Shown piece after piece: positions 15,865 to 24,355 of a stretch of DNA of 64,000 nt. The stretch is from Betaproteobacteria bacterium (GTDB lineage: Bacteria; Pseudomonadota; Gammaproteobacteria; Burkholderiales; Casimicrobiaceae), in assembly GCA_016717855.1 (NCBI GenBank), contig JADKEV010000015.1:1-64000 (forward strand), in the 5' to 3' direction. The translations under genes and the position numbers were made by a program. The first letter of the stretch is position 1; the number at the start of each line of letters is the position of its first letter. Below the pieces are notes generated by a model, which made no database searches, was not told the origin of the DNA, and saw nothing but the letters and a program-made list of their open reading frames with translations.

Positions 15865-17280
15865 TTACTGCAGCGTCTTCGCTTTTTCGAAGGCTTCCTC
15901 GATCGCGCCGATCATGTAGAACGCCTGCTCGGGCAGCGCGTCGCACTCGCCGTCGACGATCATCTTGAAGCCCTTGATCGTGTCCTTCAGCGTCACGTAC
16001 TTGCCGGGCGAACCGGTGAAGACTTCGGCCACGGTGAACGGCTGCGACAGGAAACGCTGGATCTTCCGCGCGCGGGCGACGGCCAGCTTGTCGTCGGGCG
16101 AGAGTTCGTCCATGCCCAGGATCGCGATGATGTCGCGCAGTTCCTTGTAGCGCTGCAGGATGGCCTGCACCGCGCGGGTGGTGTTGTAGTGCTCTTCGCC
16201 GATGACGTTCGGGTCGACCTGGCGCGAGGTCGAGTCGAGCGGGTCGACGGCGGGGTAGATGCCCAGCGAGGCGATGTCGCGCGAGAGCACGACGGTCGCG
16301 TCGAGGTGGCCGAAGGTGGTCGCGGGCGACGGGTCGGTCAAGTCGTCCGCCGGCACGTACACAGCCTGCACCGAGGTGATCGATCCGGTCTTGGTCGAGG
16401 TGATGCGTTCCTGCAGCCGGCCCATTTCCTCGGCCAGCGTCGGCTGGTAACCCACCGCGGACGGCATCCGGCCCAGCAGCGCCGAGACTTCGGTGCCGGC
16501 CAGCGTGAAGCGATAGATGTTGTCGACGAAGAACAGCACGTCGCGGCCTTCTTCGCGGAAATGCTCGGCGATGGTGAGGCCCGTCAGCGCCACGCGCAGC
16601 CGGTTGCCCGGCGGCTCGTTCATCTGGCCGTAGACCAGCGACACCTTGTCGAGGACGTTGGAGTCCTTCATCTCGTGGTAGAAGTCGTTGCCCTCGCGGG
16701 TGCGCTCCCCCACGCCGGCGAACACGGAATAGCCGCCGTGCTGCTTGGCGATGTTGTTGATCAGCTCCATCATGTTCACGGTCTTGCCCACGCCGGCGCC
16801 GCCGAACAGGCCGACCTTGCCGCCCTTGGCGAACGGGCAGACCAGGTCGATAACCTTGATGCCGGTCTCGAGCAGTTCCTGCGAAGGCGCCAGTTCGTCG
16901 AACGACGGGGCCTTCTGGTGGATCGAGCGCATCGACTCGCTGCCGACCGGGCCCGCTTCGTCGATCGGATTGCCCAGCACGTCCATGATCCGGCCCAGCG
17001 TGGCCTTGCCCACCGGCACCATGATCGGGCCGCCGGTGTTCTTAACCAGCATGCCGCGGCGCAGGCCGTCGGACGCGCCCAGCGCGATGGTGCGCACCAC
17101 GCCGTCGCCCAGCTGCTGCTGGACTTCCAGCGTCAGCGCCGTGCCTTCCATTTTCAGCGCGTCGTAGATATGGGGCATCTGGTCGCGCGGAAACTCCACG
17201 TCGACCACCGCGCCGATGCACTGAACGATCTTGCCTTCGTTGGCCTTGGCTGCGGACGCCACTGCGGTTTCTGCACTCAT
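15865..17280 (-). CDS. atpD: ATP synthase F1 subunit beta
   Basis: 471 residues. It is the catalytic subunit, with Walker A GGAGVGKT near residue 157, the catalytic region GERTREGNDFYHEM and the DELSPDD loop (ILGMDELSPDDKL) that contacts gamma. It hydrolyses or makes ATP in the cytoplasmic F1 head. The N-terminus has an Ala-rich extension before GKIVQCIGAVVDVEF. It lies 51 bp after atpG, a gap that contains a solo CGGGGTCAGAGT-type repeat. Confidence 0.98.
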   Translation of the reverse strand: MSAETAVASAAKANEGKIVQCIGAVVDVEFPRDQMPHIYDALKMEGTALTLEVQQQLGDGVVRTIALGASDGLRRGMLVKNTGGPIMVPVGKATLGRIMDVLGNPIDEAGPVGSESMRSIHQKAPSFDELAPSQELLETGIKVIDLVCPFAKGGKVGLFGGAGVGKTVNMMELINNIAKQHGGYSVFAGVGERTREGNDFYHEMKDSNVLDKVSLVYGQMNEPPGNRLRVALTGLTIAEHFREEGRDVLFFVDNIYRFTLAGTEVSALLGRMPSAVGYQPTLAEEMGRLQERITSTKTGSITSVQAVYVPADDLTDPSPATTFGHLDATVVLSRDIASLGIYPAVDPLDSTSRQVDPNVIGEEHYNTTRAVQAILQRYKELRDIIAILGMDELSPDDKLAVARARKIQRFLSQPFTVAEVFTGSPGKYVTLKDTIKGFKMIVDGECDALPEQAFYMIGAIEEAFEKAKTLQ

Positions 17281-17309
17281 GTTCTCATCCTCGATTCAAC
17301 AATTCAAAA

Positions 17310-17332
17310 CAATCCCGACTCTGACCGCGAAT
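17310..17332 (-). repeat. Solo copy of the CGGGGTCAGAGT-type unit (variant CGCGGTCAGAGT)
   Basis: It begins within the last base of the atpG stop codon region and lies in the atpG-atpD gap. It shares the core and the GGGATTG end with the units at 42887, 43006, 45304 and 46142. It is one unit only, with no inverted partner close by. Confidence 0.55.
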
Positions 17333-18213
17333 CACACGGCAGCGGCGCCGCCGACGATTTCTGACAGTTCCTTGGTGATGGCGGCCTGGCGCGTCTTGTT
17401 GTAGATCAGCGTCAGGTCGTCGATCACCACCTTCGCGTTGTCGGATGCGGCCTTCATCGCCACCATCCGCGCGGACTGCTCGGAGGCCATGTTCTCGGCC
17501 ACCGACTGATAGACGATCTGCTCGATGTAGCGGACCAGCAATTGCTCCAGCACTTCCTTGGGATCGGGTTCGTAGATGTAGTCCCAGGTGCCCTTGGTCG
17601 CGTGCGCGTCTTCGGTCAGCCGGTCGGCGGGCAGCGGCAGCAGCTGTTCGATCGCCGGCTCCTGCTTCATCGTGTTGATGAAGCGGGTGTAGACGATGTA
17701 GAGCGAATCGATCTCGCCCTTGCTGTAGAGGTCCAATTGCACCTTGACCGGGCCGATCAGCTTGGCCAGGTGGGGCGTGTCGCCCAGGCCGGTGATGTGC
17801 GAGACGATCTTCGCGTTCAGGCGCTGCATGAAGCCCAGCCCCTTGTTGCCGATCGGGCTGACGTTGATCTGCTTGCCCGCGGCCTGCCATTCCTTGATCC
17901 TGGTGAACGCCACGCGCAGCGCGTTGGTGTTCAGGCCGCCGCACAATCCCTTGTCGGTGGTCACGACCAGCAGGCCGACGTTGCCGCCGCCCTCGGTGGG
18001 GCGCTTGATCAGGAACGGGTGCTTGTACTCGGGGTTCGCGTACGCCAGGTGCGCGGCGATGTTGCGGATCTTGTCGCCATAGGGCCGCGTCGCCCGCATC
18101 CGTTCCTGCGCCTTGCGCATCTTGGACGCGGCGACCATTTCCATCGCCTTGGTGATCTTGCGCGTGTTTTGCACGCTCTTGATCTTGGTTCGTATTTCCT
18201 TGGAACCGGCCAT
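17332..18213 (-). CDS. atpG: ATP synthase F1 subunit gamma
   Basis: 293 residues from ATG 18213; the family starts MAGSKEIRTKIKSV. An upstream in-frame ATG (18270) is encoded by a repeat and is rejected. The N-terminal coiled coil (QNTRKITKAMEMVAASKMRK) and the C-terminal helix (MKAASDNAKVVIDDLTLIYN, KTRQAAITKE) form the rotor shaft. The GLCGGLN block is present. It lies in the atp operon between atpA and atpD. Confidence 0.97.
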   Translation of the reverse strand: MAGSKEIRTKIKSVQNTRKITKAMEMVAASKMRKAQERMRATRPYGDKIRNIAAHLAYANPEYKHPFLIKRPTEGGGNVGLLVVTTDKGLCGGLNTNALRVAFTRIKEWQAAGKQINVSPIGNKGLGFMQRLNAKIVSHITGLGDTPHLAKLIGPVKVQLDLYSKGEIDSLYIVYTRFINTMKQEPAIEQLLPLPADRLTEDAHATKGTWDYIYEPDPKEVLEQLLVRYIEQIVYQSVAENMASEQSARMVAMKAASDNAKVVIDDLTLIYNKTRQAAITKELSEIVGGAAAV

Positions 18214-18235
18214 TTGATTTACCTTGTCATCGCGT

Positions 18236-18305
18236 GATGGGTGTCGCTTCGCTCGACCCATCCTACGCATACTGATGGGTATCGCTTCGCTCCACCCATC
18301 CTGCG
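18236..18305. repeat. Two direct copies of the 32-bp hairpin repeat inside the atp operon
   Basis: Copies at 18236-18267 and 18274-18305 fill nearly all of the atpA-atpG gap. They share the arms GATGGGT and ACCCATC; the second ends CCTGCG instead of CCTACG. Transcribed RNA would form two adjacent hairpins between the two coding regions. Confidence 0.85.
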
Positions 18306-18310
18306 TGCAC

Positions 18311-19852
18311 TCAATACGATCCGTTTTTCTTGAAGTCCTTCATCGCCTCGGTCAGCGCCGCTTCGTCTTCCTTGGTCATGTCCTTGGTCGACTCGATCTT
18401 CTCGACCAGCGCGCCGTACTTACCCTGGATGAAGTTGCGCATCGCGATTTCGGCGCCCAGCGCCTTCTTCACGTCGATGTCGTCGAAGTAGCCGTTGGTG
18501 ACGCCGAACAGCGTCAGCGCCATTTCCCAGACCTGCAGCGGCTGGTACTGCGGCTGCTTCATCAGTTCGGTCACGAGGCGGCCGCGATCCAGCTGCTTGC
18601 GGGTCGCTTCGTCGAGGTCGGAAGCGAACTGCGCGAACGCCGCGAGTTCGCGGTACTGCGCCAGCGCCAGGCGCACGCCGCCGCCCAGCTTCTTGATGAC
18701 CTTGGTCTGCGCCGCGCCGCCCACCCGCGACACCGAGATGCCGGCGTTGATGGCGGGACGGATGCCGGCGTTGAACAGGTCGGTTTCCAGGAAGATCTGG
18801 CCGTCGGTGATCGAGATCACGTTGGTCGGCACGAACGCGGTCACGTCGCCGGCCTGGGTTTCGATCACGGGCAGCGCGGTCAGCGACCCGGTCTTGCCCT
18901 TGACGGCGCCGTTGGTGTACTTCTCGACATACTCTTCGGAGACGCGCGCGGCGCGTTCGAGCAGCCGCGAGTGCAGGTAGAACACGTCGCCCGGATACGC
19001 TTCGCGGCCCGGCGGGCGGCGCAGCAGCAGCGAGATCTGGCGGTACGCCCACGCCTGCTTGGTCAGGTCGTCATAAATGATCAGCGCGTCCATCCCGTTG
19101 TCGCGGAAGTACTCGCCCATCGTGCAGCCGGAGTAGGGAGCCAGGTACTGCATCGCCGCCGATTCCGACGCCGAGGCGACAACGACGATGGTGTAGGCCA
19201 TCGCGCCGGTTTCCTCGAGCTTGCGGATCACGTTCTTGACCGACGACGCCTTCTGCCCGATCGCGACGTAGATGCAGAACAGGTCCTTGCCCTTCTGGTT
19301 GATGATCGTGTCGATCGCCACCGCGGTCTTGCCGGTCTGGCGGTCGCCGATGATCAGCTCCCGCTGTCCGCGGCCGACGGGCACCATTGCGTCGATGGAC
19401 TTCAGCCCGGACTGCACCGGCTGCGACACCGACTTGCGCCAGATCACGCCCGGGGCGATCTTTTCGATCGGCTCGGAGAGCTTGCTGTTGACCGGGCCCT
19501 TGCCGTCGATCGGCACGCCCAGCGCGTTGACGACGCGCCCGAGCAGTTCGGGGCCGACCGGCACTTCCAGGATGCGGCCCGTGCACTTGACGACGTCGCC
19601 TTCGGAAATGTGCTCGTACGCGCCCATGATCACCGCGCCGACCGAGTCGCGCTCGAGGTTGAGCGCCAGGCCGAACGTGTTGTTCGGGAACTCCAGCATT
19701 TCGCCCTGCATCGCGTCGGCCAGGCCGTGGACGCGGCAGATGCCGTCCGTGACCGAGACGACGGTGCCCTGGGTGCGAACCTGCGAAGCCGTATCCAGGC
19801 TCTGGATCTTGCTCTTGATCAGTTCACTGATTTCGGATGGGTTCAACTGCAT
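18311..19852 (-). CDS. atpA: ATP synthase F1 subunit alpha
   Basis: 513 residues, the usual length. MQLNPSEISELIKSKI is the typical start. Walker A is GDRQTGKTA near residue 169-177, and the arginine finger lies in the SVSRVGGAAQTKVIKKL region. It is the non-catalytic nucleotide-binding subunit of the F1 hexamer. It ends KDFKKNGSY. It lies 44 bp after atpH. Confidence 0.98.
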   Translation of the reverse strand: MQLNPSEISELIKSKIQSLDTASQVRTQGTVVSVTDGICRVHGLADAMQGEMLEFPNNTFGLALNLERDSVGAVIMGAYEHISEGDVVKCTGRILEVPVGPELLGRVVNALGVPIDGKGPVNSKLSEPIEKIAPGVIWRKSVSQPVQSGLKSIDAMVPVGRGQRELIIGDRQTGKTAVAIDTIINQKGKDLFCIYVAIGQKASSVKNVIRKLEETGAMAYTIVVVASASESAAMQYLAPYSGCTMGEYFRDNGMDALIIYDDLTKQAWAYRQISLLLRRPPGREAYPGDVFYLHSRLLERAARVSEEYVEKYTNGAVKGKTGSLTALPVIETQAGDVTAFVPTNVISITDGQIFLETDLFNAGIRPAINAGISVSRVGGAAQTKVIKKLGGGVRLALAQYRELAAFAQFASDLDEATRKQLDRGRLVTELMKQPQYQPLQVWEMALTLFGVTNGYFDDIDVKKALGAEIAMRNFIQGKYGALVEKIESTKDMTKEDEAALTEAMKDFKKNGSY

Positions 19853-19896
19853 TTTTTCTCTCCAACTCCGCCGTAAGCAAAATGCGCGGAAGTCAT

Positions 19897-20433
19897 TTAA
19901 CTCTTCAATTGGGTAGCCATCGCCTGCAGCTTGCCCGCGATGGAGCCGTCGACCACCTGGTCGCCAACCACGATCCGCGCGCCGCCAATCAGGCTCGGGT
20001 CCACCGAGACGGTCGCTTCGATCTTCTTGCCAAACCGCTTTTCGAGCACGGTTTTCAACTCGCCCACCTGCGCGTCGGTCAGCGCGATGGCGCTGACGAT
20101 TTCCGCCTTGGCCACGCCTTCCGCCGCGTTCTTCAGCTGCGCGAACATTTCTTCGATCTGCGGCAGCACGACGATCCGGTCGCCTTCGATCAGCACCTTG
20201 ATGAAGTTGCGCCCGACGGGATTGAGCCGGTCGCCGCAGACGGAGAGAAACAGCGACTCCTTCTGTTCAGCACCCAGCTTCGGGTTGTCGATCGCCCCGG
20301 CCATCGCCGGGTCCTTCATCACCGCGGCGGCGAACTTGAGCATCTCGCCCCAGACCGGCAGCGCGTTCTGTTCCGTCGCGAGCTTGAACGCCGCTTCGGC
20401 GTACGGGCGCGCGATGGTGGCGAGTTCGGCCAT
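19897..20433 (-). CDS. atpH: ATP synthase F1 subunit delta
   Basis: 178 residues. ATIARPYAEAAFKLA is the family start, and the C-terminus contains SLIGGARIVVGDQVVDGSIAGKL, the OSCP/delta signature. It links the peripheral stalk to the F1 head. Its start codon shares a base with the end of atpF (both at 20433), implying coupled translation. Confidence 0.96.
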   Translation of the reverse strand: MAELATIARPYAEAAFKLATEQNALPVWGEMLKFAAAVMKDPAMAGAIDNPKLGAEQKESLFLSVCGDRLNPVGRNFIKVLIEGDRIVVLPQIEEMFAQLKNAAEGVAKAEIVSAIALTDAQVGELKTVLEKRFGKKIEATVSVDPSLIGGARIVVGDQVVDGSIAGKLQAMATQLKS

Positions 20434-20903
20434 TACAGTTCCGCCTTCAGCTTGTTCAGCAGCTCGGCGTGCACTTGCGGGTTGATTTCCCGCGACAGGA
20501 TCTTCTGCGCGCCCTGCACGGCCAGGTCCGCGACCTGGTTGCGCAGGACTTCCTTCGCGCGGGCGATTTCCTGCTCCAGCTCGGCCAGCTTGGCTTGCGT
20601 GACCTTGGCGGCTTCGGCGAGCGCTTCCGACTTGGACTTGTCGATGGTCGCGTTGCGCTGCTTTTCGGCCAGCGCCACGATTTCGGTGGCCCGTGCCTTG
20701 GCTTCGTTCACCGTGGCGGTGACGCGCGCTTCGGCCTGCGCCAGATCCTGCCTGCCTTGCTCGCCGGCGGCCAGCCCGTCGGCAATGTTCTTCTGCCGGG
20801 TTTCGATCGCCCTCATCAGCGGCGGCCAGACGAATTTGGCCGTGAACCAGATGAACGCGGCGAACGCGAGGGCTACCGCGATCAGCGTCAAATTGATGTT
20901 CAT
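20433..20903 (-). CDS. atpF: ATP synthase F0 subunit b
   Basis: 156 residues. One N-terminal membrane helix (LTLIAVALAFAAFIWFTAKF) is followed by a long charged coiled coil ending KLKAEL, the peripheral stalk. The length equals that of E. coli b. It lies between atpE and atpH. Confidence 0.96.
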   Translation of the reverse strand: MNINLTLIAVALAFAAFIWFTAKFVWPPLMRAIETRQKNIADGLAAGEQGRQDLAQAEARVTATVNEAKARATEIVALAEKQRNATIDKSKSEALAEAAKVTQAKLAELEQEIARAKEVLRNQVADLAVQGAQKILSREINPQVHAELLNKLKAEL

Positions 20904-20942
20904 TGCAACTCCCTACCGGAATGCGTCAGCAATGGGTCGCGT

Positions 20943-21215
20943 TCACTGAATGACGGCGAGGAGGGGATTGCCGAACGCGAACAGCATCGCCAGACCCACG
21001 CCGATGATGAACGACGCGTCGATCAGGCCCAGCAACAGGAACACCTTGGCCTGCAGTTGCGGCATCAGTTCCGGCTGGCGCGCGGCGCCTTCCAGGAAGC
21101 GCGAGCACATGATGCCCACGCCGATACACGCGCCCAACGCGCCCAGGCCGATCATCAGGCCGATTCCAACGCCGGTATAGGCCTGGATCAGGGCCAACAG
21201 TTGCATCTTTTCCAT
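20943..21215 (-). CDS. atpE: ATP synthase F0 subunit c
   Basis: 90 residues forming a two-helix hairpin with a Gly-rich first helix (GVGIGLMIGLGALGACIGVG), the polar loop (ARQPELMPQLQ) and a second helix carrying the ion-binding carboxylate D66 in LGLIDASF. There is no Na+-type ES/ET ligand set beside it, so it is probably H+-driven. Its 5' flank holds the GC-rich palindrome at 21300-21320. Confidence 0.96.
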   Translation of the reverse strand: MEKMQLLALIQAYTGVGIGLMIGLGALGACIGVGIMCSRFLEGAARQPELMPQLQAKVFLLLGLIDASFIIGVGLAMLFAFGNPLLAVIQ

Positions 21216-21299
21216 TTGTGCTTCCTTTCGCTGACAAGCTGATTGACTGAATTACTGCGTTGCTGAATTGCTTTGCTGCTATCAAATCTTCACCCCAGC

Positions 21300-21320
21300 C
21301 CCTCTCCCCGAGGGAGAGGG
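21300..21320. repeat. GC-rich palindrome between atpB and atpE
   Basis: Nine-bp arms CCCTCTCCC and GGGAGAGGG with a 3-nt loop, 8 bp after the atpB stop. Same family as 5171-5196. An RNA hairpin here could affect atpE expression or mRNA end stability; that is inference. Confidence 0.65.
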
Positions 21321-21327
21321 GTAAAGG

Positions 21328-22133
21328 TCAGTGCGACTCGTGCGCCATCGAGATGTACACGATGGTCAACATCATGAAAATGTAGGCCTGCAACAGGACG
21401 ATCAGGATGTGGAAGATCGCCCAGCCGACGGTGAGGATGCCGCCGAAGAAGGCGCCGACCACCCGGTGGCGGCCCAGAGGGCCAGCAGCAGGAAGATGAT
21501 CTCGCCCGCGTACATGTTGCCGTACAGCCGCAGGCTGTGCGACAGCGGCTTGGACAGGTATTCGACGAGATTGAACAGGAAATTGAAGAGCCAAAGGAGC
21601 GGGTTGGACCCGAACGGGGAACAGAACAGTTCGTGGATCCAGCCGCCGAGTCCCTTGACCTTGATGCTGTAGAAGATCATCAGGCCCCAGACCGACAGCG
21701 CCAGCGCGAACGTCGTGTTGACGTCTGCGGTAGGCACCGGTCGCCAGGCGTGGCCGCCCAGCGGCGACACGATGCCCTTGTCGATCAGATCGGCGGGGAT
21801 GAAGTCCATCGCGTTCATCAGGACGACCCAGACGAACACGGTCAGCGCGAGCGGGGCGACGAACTTGCGGTCGCCGTGGAAGATACCCTTGACCTGCTCG
21901 TCGACGAAGTCGAAGCACATCTCGACGAACGCCTGGCGCTTGCCCGGCACGCCGGAAGTCGCGCCCTTCACGACCCACCAGAGGAAGCCGAAGCCGATGA
22001 TTCCCAGCGCCACCGCAGTCACCACGGTGTCGACGTTGATCGCCCAGAAGTCGCCCTGGCCGACCGGCTTGGTCAGGAACGTCAGGTGGTGAGTGATGTA
22101 CTCGGTCGGGGTCAGTTCGGTGCCGGATGCCAT
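21328..22133 (-). CDS. atpB: ATP synthase F0 subunit a, interrupted by a single-base frameshift
   Basis: The gene starts at ATG 22133 (MASGTELTPTEYITHHLTFL) and reads well through the hallmark SLRLYGNMYAGEIIFLLLAL. At about 21459-21465 the frame is lost. Restoring one base gives LLLALWAATG followed by VVGAFFGGILTVGWAIFHIL and the conserved tail FMMLTIVYISMAHESH, stop at 21328. The corrected length is about 268 residues. The essential Arg lies in SHSLRLYGN, before the break. Subunit a forms the proton channel with the c-ring. Everything else in the operon is intact, so I favour a sequence error over a real lesion; as written the product would be truncated. Confidence 0.92.
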
Positions 22134-22144
22134 CTTCGTCGCGC

Positions 22145-22549
22145 CTATTTCTTCTCTGTCTCGTCAGGTTCGTCGGCGTGTGCGCTGCGAACCCAGAACG
22201 CCACCCGGTTCAGCAACACCGTGATGACAAATGCCGTAAAAAACGCCGCCGCCACCAGATCCTTGTACACGGTGATCACCAGCCACAACAGCAGGATGAT
22301 CGCCGCGATCTTCGCGCCCTCGGCGAGGAACATCGTGACCAGCGTCGCTTCCGCGGAGGGCGAATTCTTGATGCTGACCACGCCCGCGAACGCAATGCCC
22401 GCAAGCACGGTGATCAACCCTCCCAGCAACGCCGACACCGCGCCATCCATGCCCGCAAGCATGCCGGCACCCGCGGCGACACCCAGCGTGGCCCCGGCTT
22501 GCCAGCGCAGCGTCGCGCGAACCGGGGGGCTCATCAGGAAGGTCGTCAT
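22145..22549 (-). CDS. atpI: ATP synthase subunit I
   Basis: 134 residues from ATG 22549; ATG 22534 is an alternative. It has four hydrophobic segments (LGVAAGAGMLAG, ALLGGLITVLAGIAFAGVV, IAAIILLLWLVITVY, AAFFTAFVITVLL). AtpI proteins help assemble the c-ring or support Mg2+/ion uptake and are poorly conserved in sequence; position at the head of the operon supports the call. It starts about 68 nt after the predicted transcription start. Confidence 0.85.
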   Translation of the reverse strand: MTTFLMSPPVRATLRWQAGATLGVAAGAGMLAGMDGAVSALLGGLITVLAGIAFAGVVSIKNSPSAEATLVTMFLAEGAKIAAIILLLWLVITVYKDLVAAAFFTAFVITVLLNRVAFWVRSAHADEPDETEKK

Positions 22550-22623
22550 GGTGGACAGCGCACCCGGGCCGGGACCGCAACCGCACCGAAACCGGGCCAA
22601 AACCGCATGGAGCAAACCGGTCA

Positions 22624-22653
22624 ATTGTAGCGTGATTTATTGCGGTGCGTCAA
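22624..22653 (-). promoter_or_regulatory. sigma70 promoter of the atp operon
   Basis: Reading the minus strand, TTGACG (22653-22648), an 18-bp spacer and TACAAT (22629-22624). Each box is one mismatch from consensus. The predicted start near 22617 precedes atpI by about 68 nt. It faces away from trxC. Confidence 0.7.
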
Positions 22654-22794
22654 ACGCTTGTCGTGATGCGGCGACGCGCCGCCATGCGCTTGCGGCCGGA
22701 TCCGCGAATGGACGGAAAACGGCGTCCGCGGGCCTTGTGCCGGCGCAATGCAGAGTCCATCTACCGGGTATAACCCCAAGTGATGGACTCAAAA

Positions 22795-23244
22795 ATGAAT
22801 GATCCACTGCACGTTGTTTGTCCCGCCTGCACCGCGGTAAACCGGGTGCCAGCGGAGCGCCTCGACCAGGCGCCGGTCTGCGGAAAATGCAAGCAGGCGC
22901 TCTTCACCGGGCAGCCGATCGAACTCAGCGCCGCGAACTTCGACGCCCATACAACCCGCAGCGACGTGCCGCTGGTCGTCGACTTCTGGGCCGCGTGGTG
23001 CGGTCCGTGCCGGATGATGGCCCCGCACTTCGCCCGCGCGGCGGCGGAAATGGAGCCCCGGATACGCTTCGCCAAGCTCGACACCGAGGCGGCGCAGGAA
23101 ATCGCCGCGCGCTACGGGATACGCAGCATTCCCACGCTGATCGTGTTCAAGCACGGGCGCGAGATCGCGCGGCAATCGGGCGCGATGGAGACGCGGGCGC
23201 TGAAGGATTGGCTGGAGCCGCTCGCGATTCGGGGTCTGAGTTAG
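22795..23244 (+). CDS. trxC: Thioredoxin 2 (zinc-binding, TrxC type)
   Basis: 149 residues from ATG 22795, chosen because relatives start MxDPLHVVCPxC. ATG 22783 and GTG 22780 are in frame upstream. An N-terminal zinc site uses Cys9, 12, 29 and 32 (CPAC, CGKC). The thioredoxin domain has FWAAWCGPCRMMAP, with WCGPC at 68-72, and the cis-Pro in SIPTLIVF. It is a cytoplasmic disulfide reductase, often linked to oxidative stress. A TATAAC box at 22769-22774 could be its -10, which would make the message nearly leaderless; the -35 is weak. Confidence 0.94.
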   Translation: MNDPLHVVCPACTAVNRVPAERLDQAPVCGKCKQALFTGQPIELSAANFDAHTTRSDVPLVVDFWAAWCGPCRMMAPHFARAAAEMEPRIRFAKLDTEAAQEIAARYGIRSIPTLIVFKHGREIARQSGAMETRALKDWLEPLAIRGLS

Positions 23245-23320
23245 CATTCCCCTCAATCCAGCGGCTTGGGTGCAACATTAGCTCTGCGGGCACTCAAGAG
23301 AATTGTCCGTCTGACCCCAA

Positions 23321-23898
23321 ATGCACACTGACTTGCTGCTGATCGACGACTTCCTGGAACGCGCCGACCGCGAGGCGATCCTGGCCGAGTTGCGTGGCGC
23401 CAGCGGTTCGGCGGCGACCGTGTATGCCGGCGCGCCGACGGGACGGGTCGCGCCGACGGTGCGCAAGGCGACGCGCCTGGTGGCCTCGACTGCCACCCGC
23501 GATGTGCTGGCCTCGACAAGCTTGGTCGGGCGATGCCTGACCTCGCGCAGCGCTTTGGTGCGGTCCTGACGCAGTGCGAGGAGCCGCAGTTCCTGCGCTA
23601 CGAAACGGGTGGTTACTTCGTCGCGCATCAGGACGGCAATACCCCCCTCATTTTCGACGACTCCCGGCACCGCCGGATTTCGACGGTGATCGTTCTCAAC
23701 GCGCAATCGGAGGCGCCGGCAACCGACATGTACGGCGGCGGCACGCTGCTGATCCACGGCCGCTTCCCGGACATTGCCGCGCGCACGCTGGTTCCGGCAG
23801 CACCCGGGACTCTGGTTGCATTCCGTTCGGAAACCACGCATGAGGTCACGCCGGTGACCCACGGCGAACGGTATTCCATTGTGTCGTGGTATCGGTGA
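23321..23898 (+). CDS. 2OG-Fe(II) oxygenase (prolyl 4-hydroxylase type), with a single-base frameshift
   Basis: The first part (MHTDLLLIDDFLERADREAI, APTVRKATRLVA) and the second (LDKLGRAMPDLAQRFG onward) are in different frames. Restoring one base near 23511 joins them into about 192 residues. The second part carries the P4Hc iron site: HxD in YFVAHQDGN, distal His in ETTHEVTP and the 2-oxoglutarate Arg in GERYSIVSWYR. CEEPQFLRYETGGYF is the usual preceding block. Such enzymes hydroxylate proline or other residues on proteins; the target is unknown. As written, the product from 23321 would lack the active site. A sequence error seems likelier than decay because both halves are well conserved. 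Confidence 0.8.
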
Positions 23899-23974
23899 GA
23901 GTGCCGGTATCGGGCTCGGGCTGGAAGGGCGGAGGCCTGCCGTCTGCAGCGCCTCGGGACTGCGGAGGCGCGTC

Positions 23975-24322
23975 ATGAACGACGCCGCCGTGCACCTGCA
24001 GCGCCTGCATGACGAGACGCGCGAGACCTACTCGCTCAACTGCCTCACCGTGGCCAACGAACTGAGGGCGCTGCTCATCGCGCAAGGCCGCAGCGCCTCG
24101 GTGCTGCGCTTGCGCAGCCACACCGTGCGCGATGGGCAACTGGTGGTGGGCCCGCTGATTCCGCTCCGCTACATCGGCCGGGGGGCGCCCACTTGGACGA
24201 CACACTATGCCTGCTGCGCTGACGGGCTCGTCTACGACCCGCTGTTCGCCGCGCCGGTGCCGATCGACAGCTATGCGCTGCGCGCCTTTGGTGAACCGCT
24301 TGCGCCGGAATTCATCGAATAG
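23975..24322 (+). CDS. Small protein with a possible Cys-His-Asp papain/transglutaminase-like site
   Basis: 115 residues from ATG 23975. No signal peptide is seen. Conserved-looking landmarks in order are NCLTVANELRALL (Cys at the start of a helix), WTTHYACC (His at the start of a strand) and GLVYDPLFA (Asp). That order and spacing resembles small papain-fold enzymes and toxins, where a helix-capping Cys is followed by His and Asp on strands. I do not recognise the exact family, so activity is inference. It follows the 2OG oxygenase by 76 bp on the same strand. Confidence 0.65.
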   Translation: MNDAAVHLQRLHDETRETYSLNCLTVANELRALLIAQGRSASVLRLRSHTVRDGQLVVGPLIPLRYIGRGAPTWTTHYACCADGLVYDPLFAAPVPIDSYALRAFGEPLAPEFIE

Positions 24323-24355
24323 CGCGGCGGCGGGCGGCCAGCCGCGTGGAAGCGG

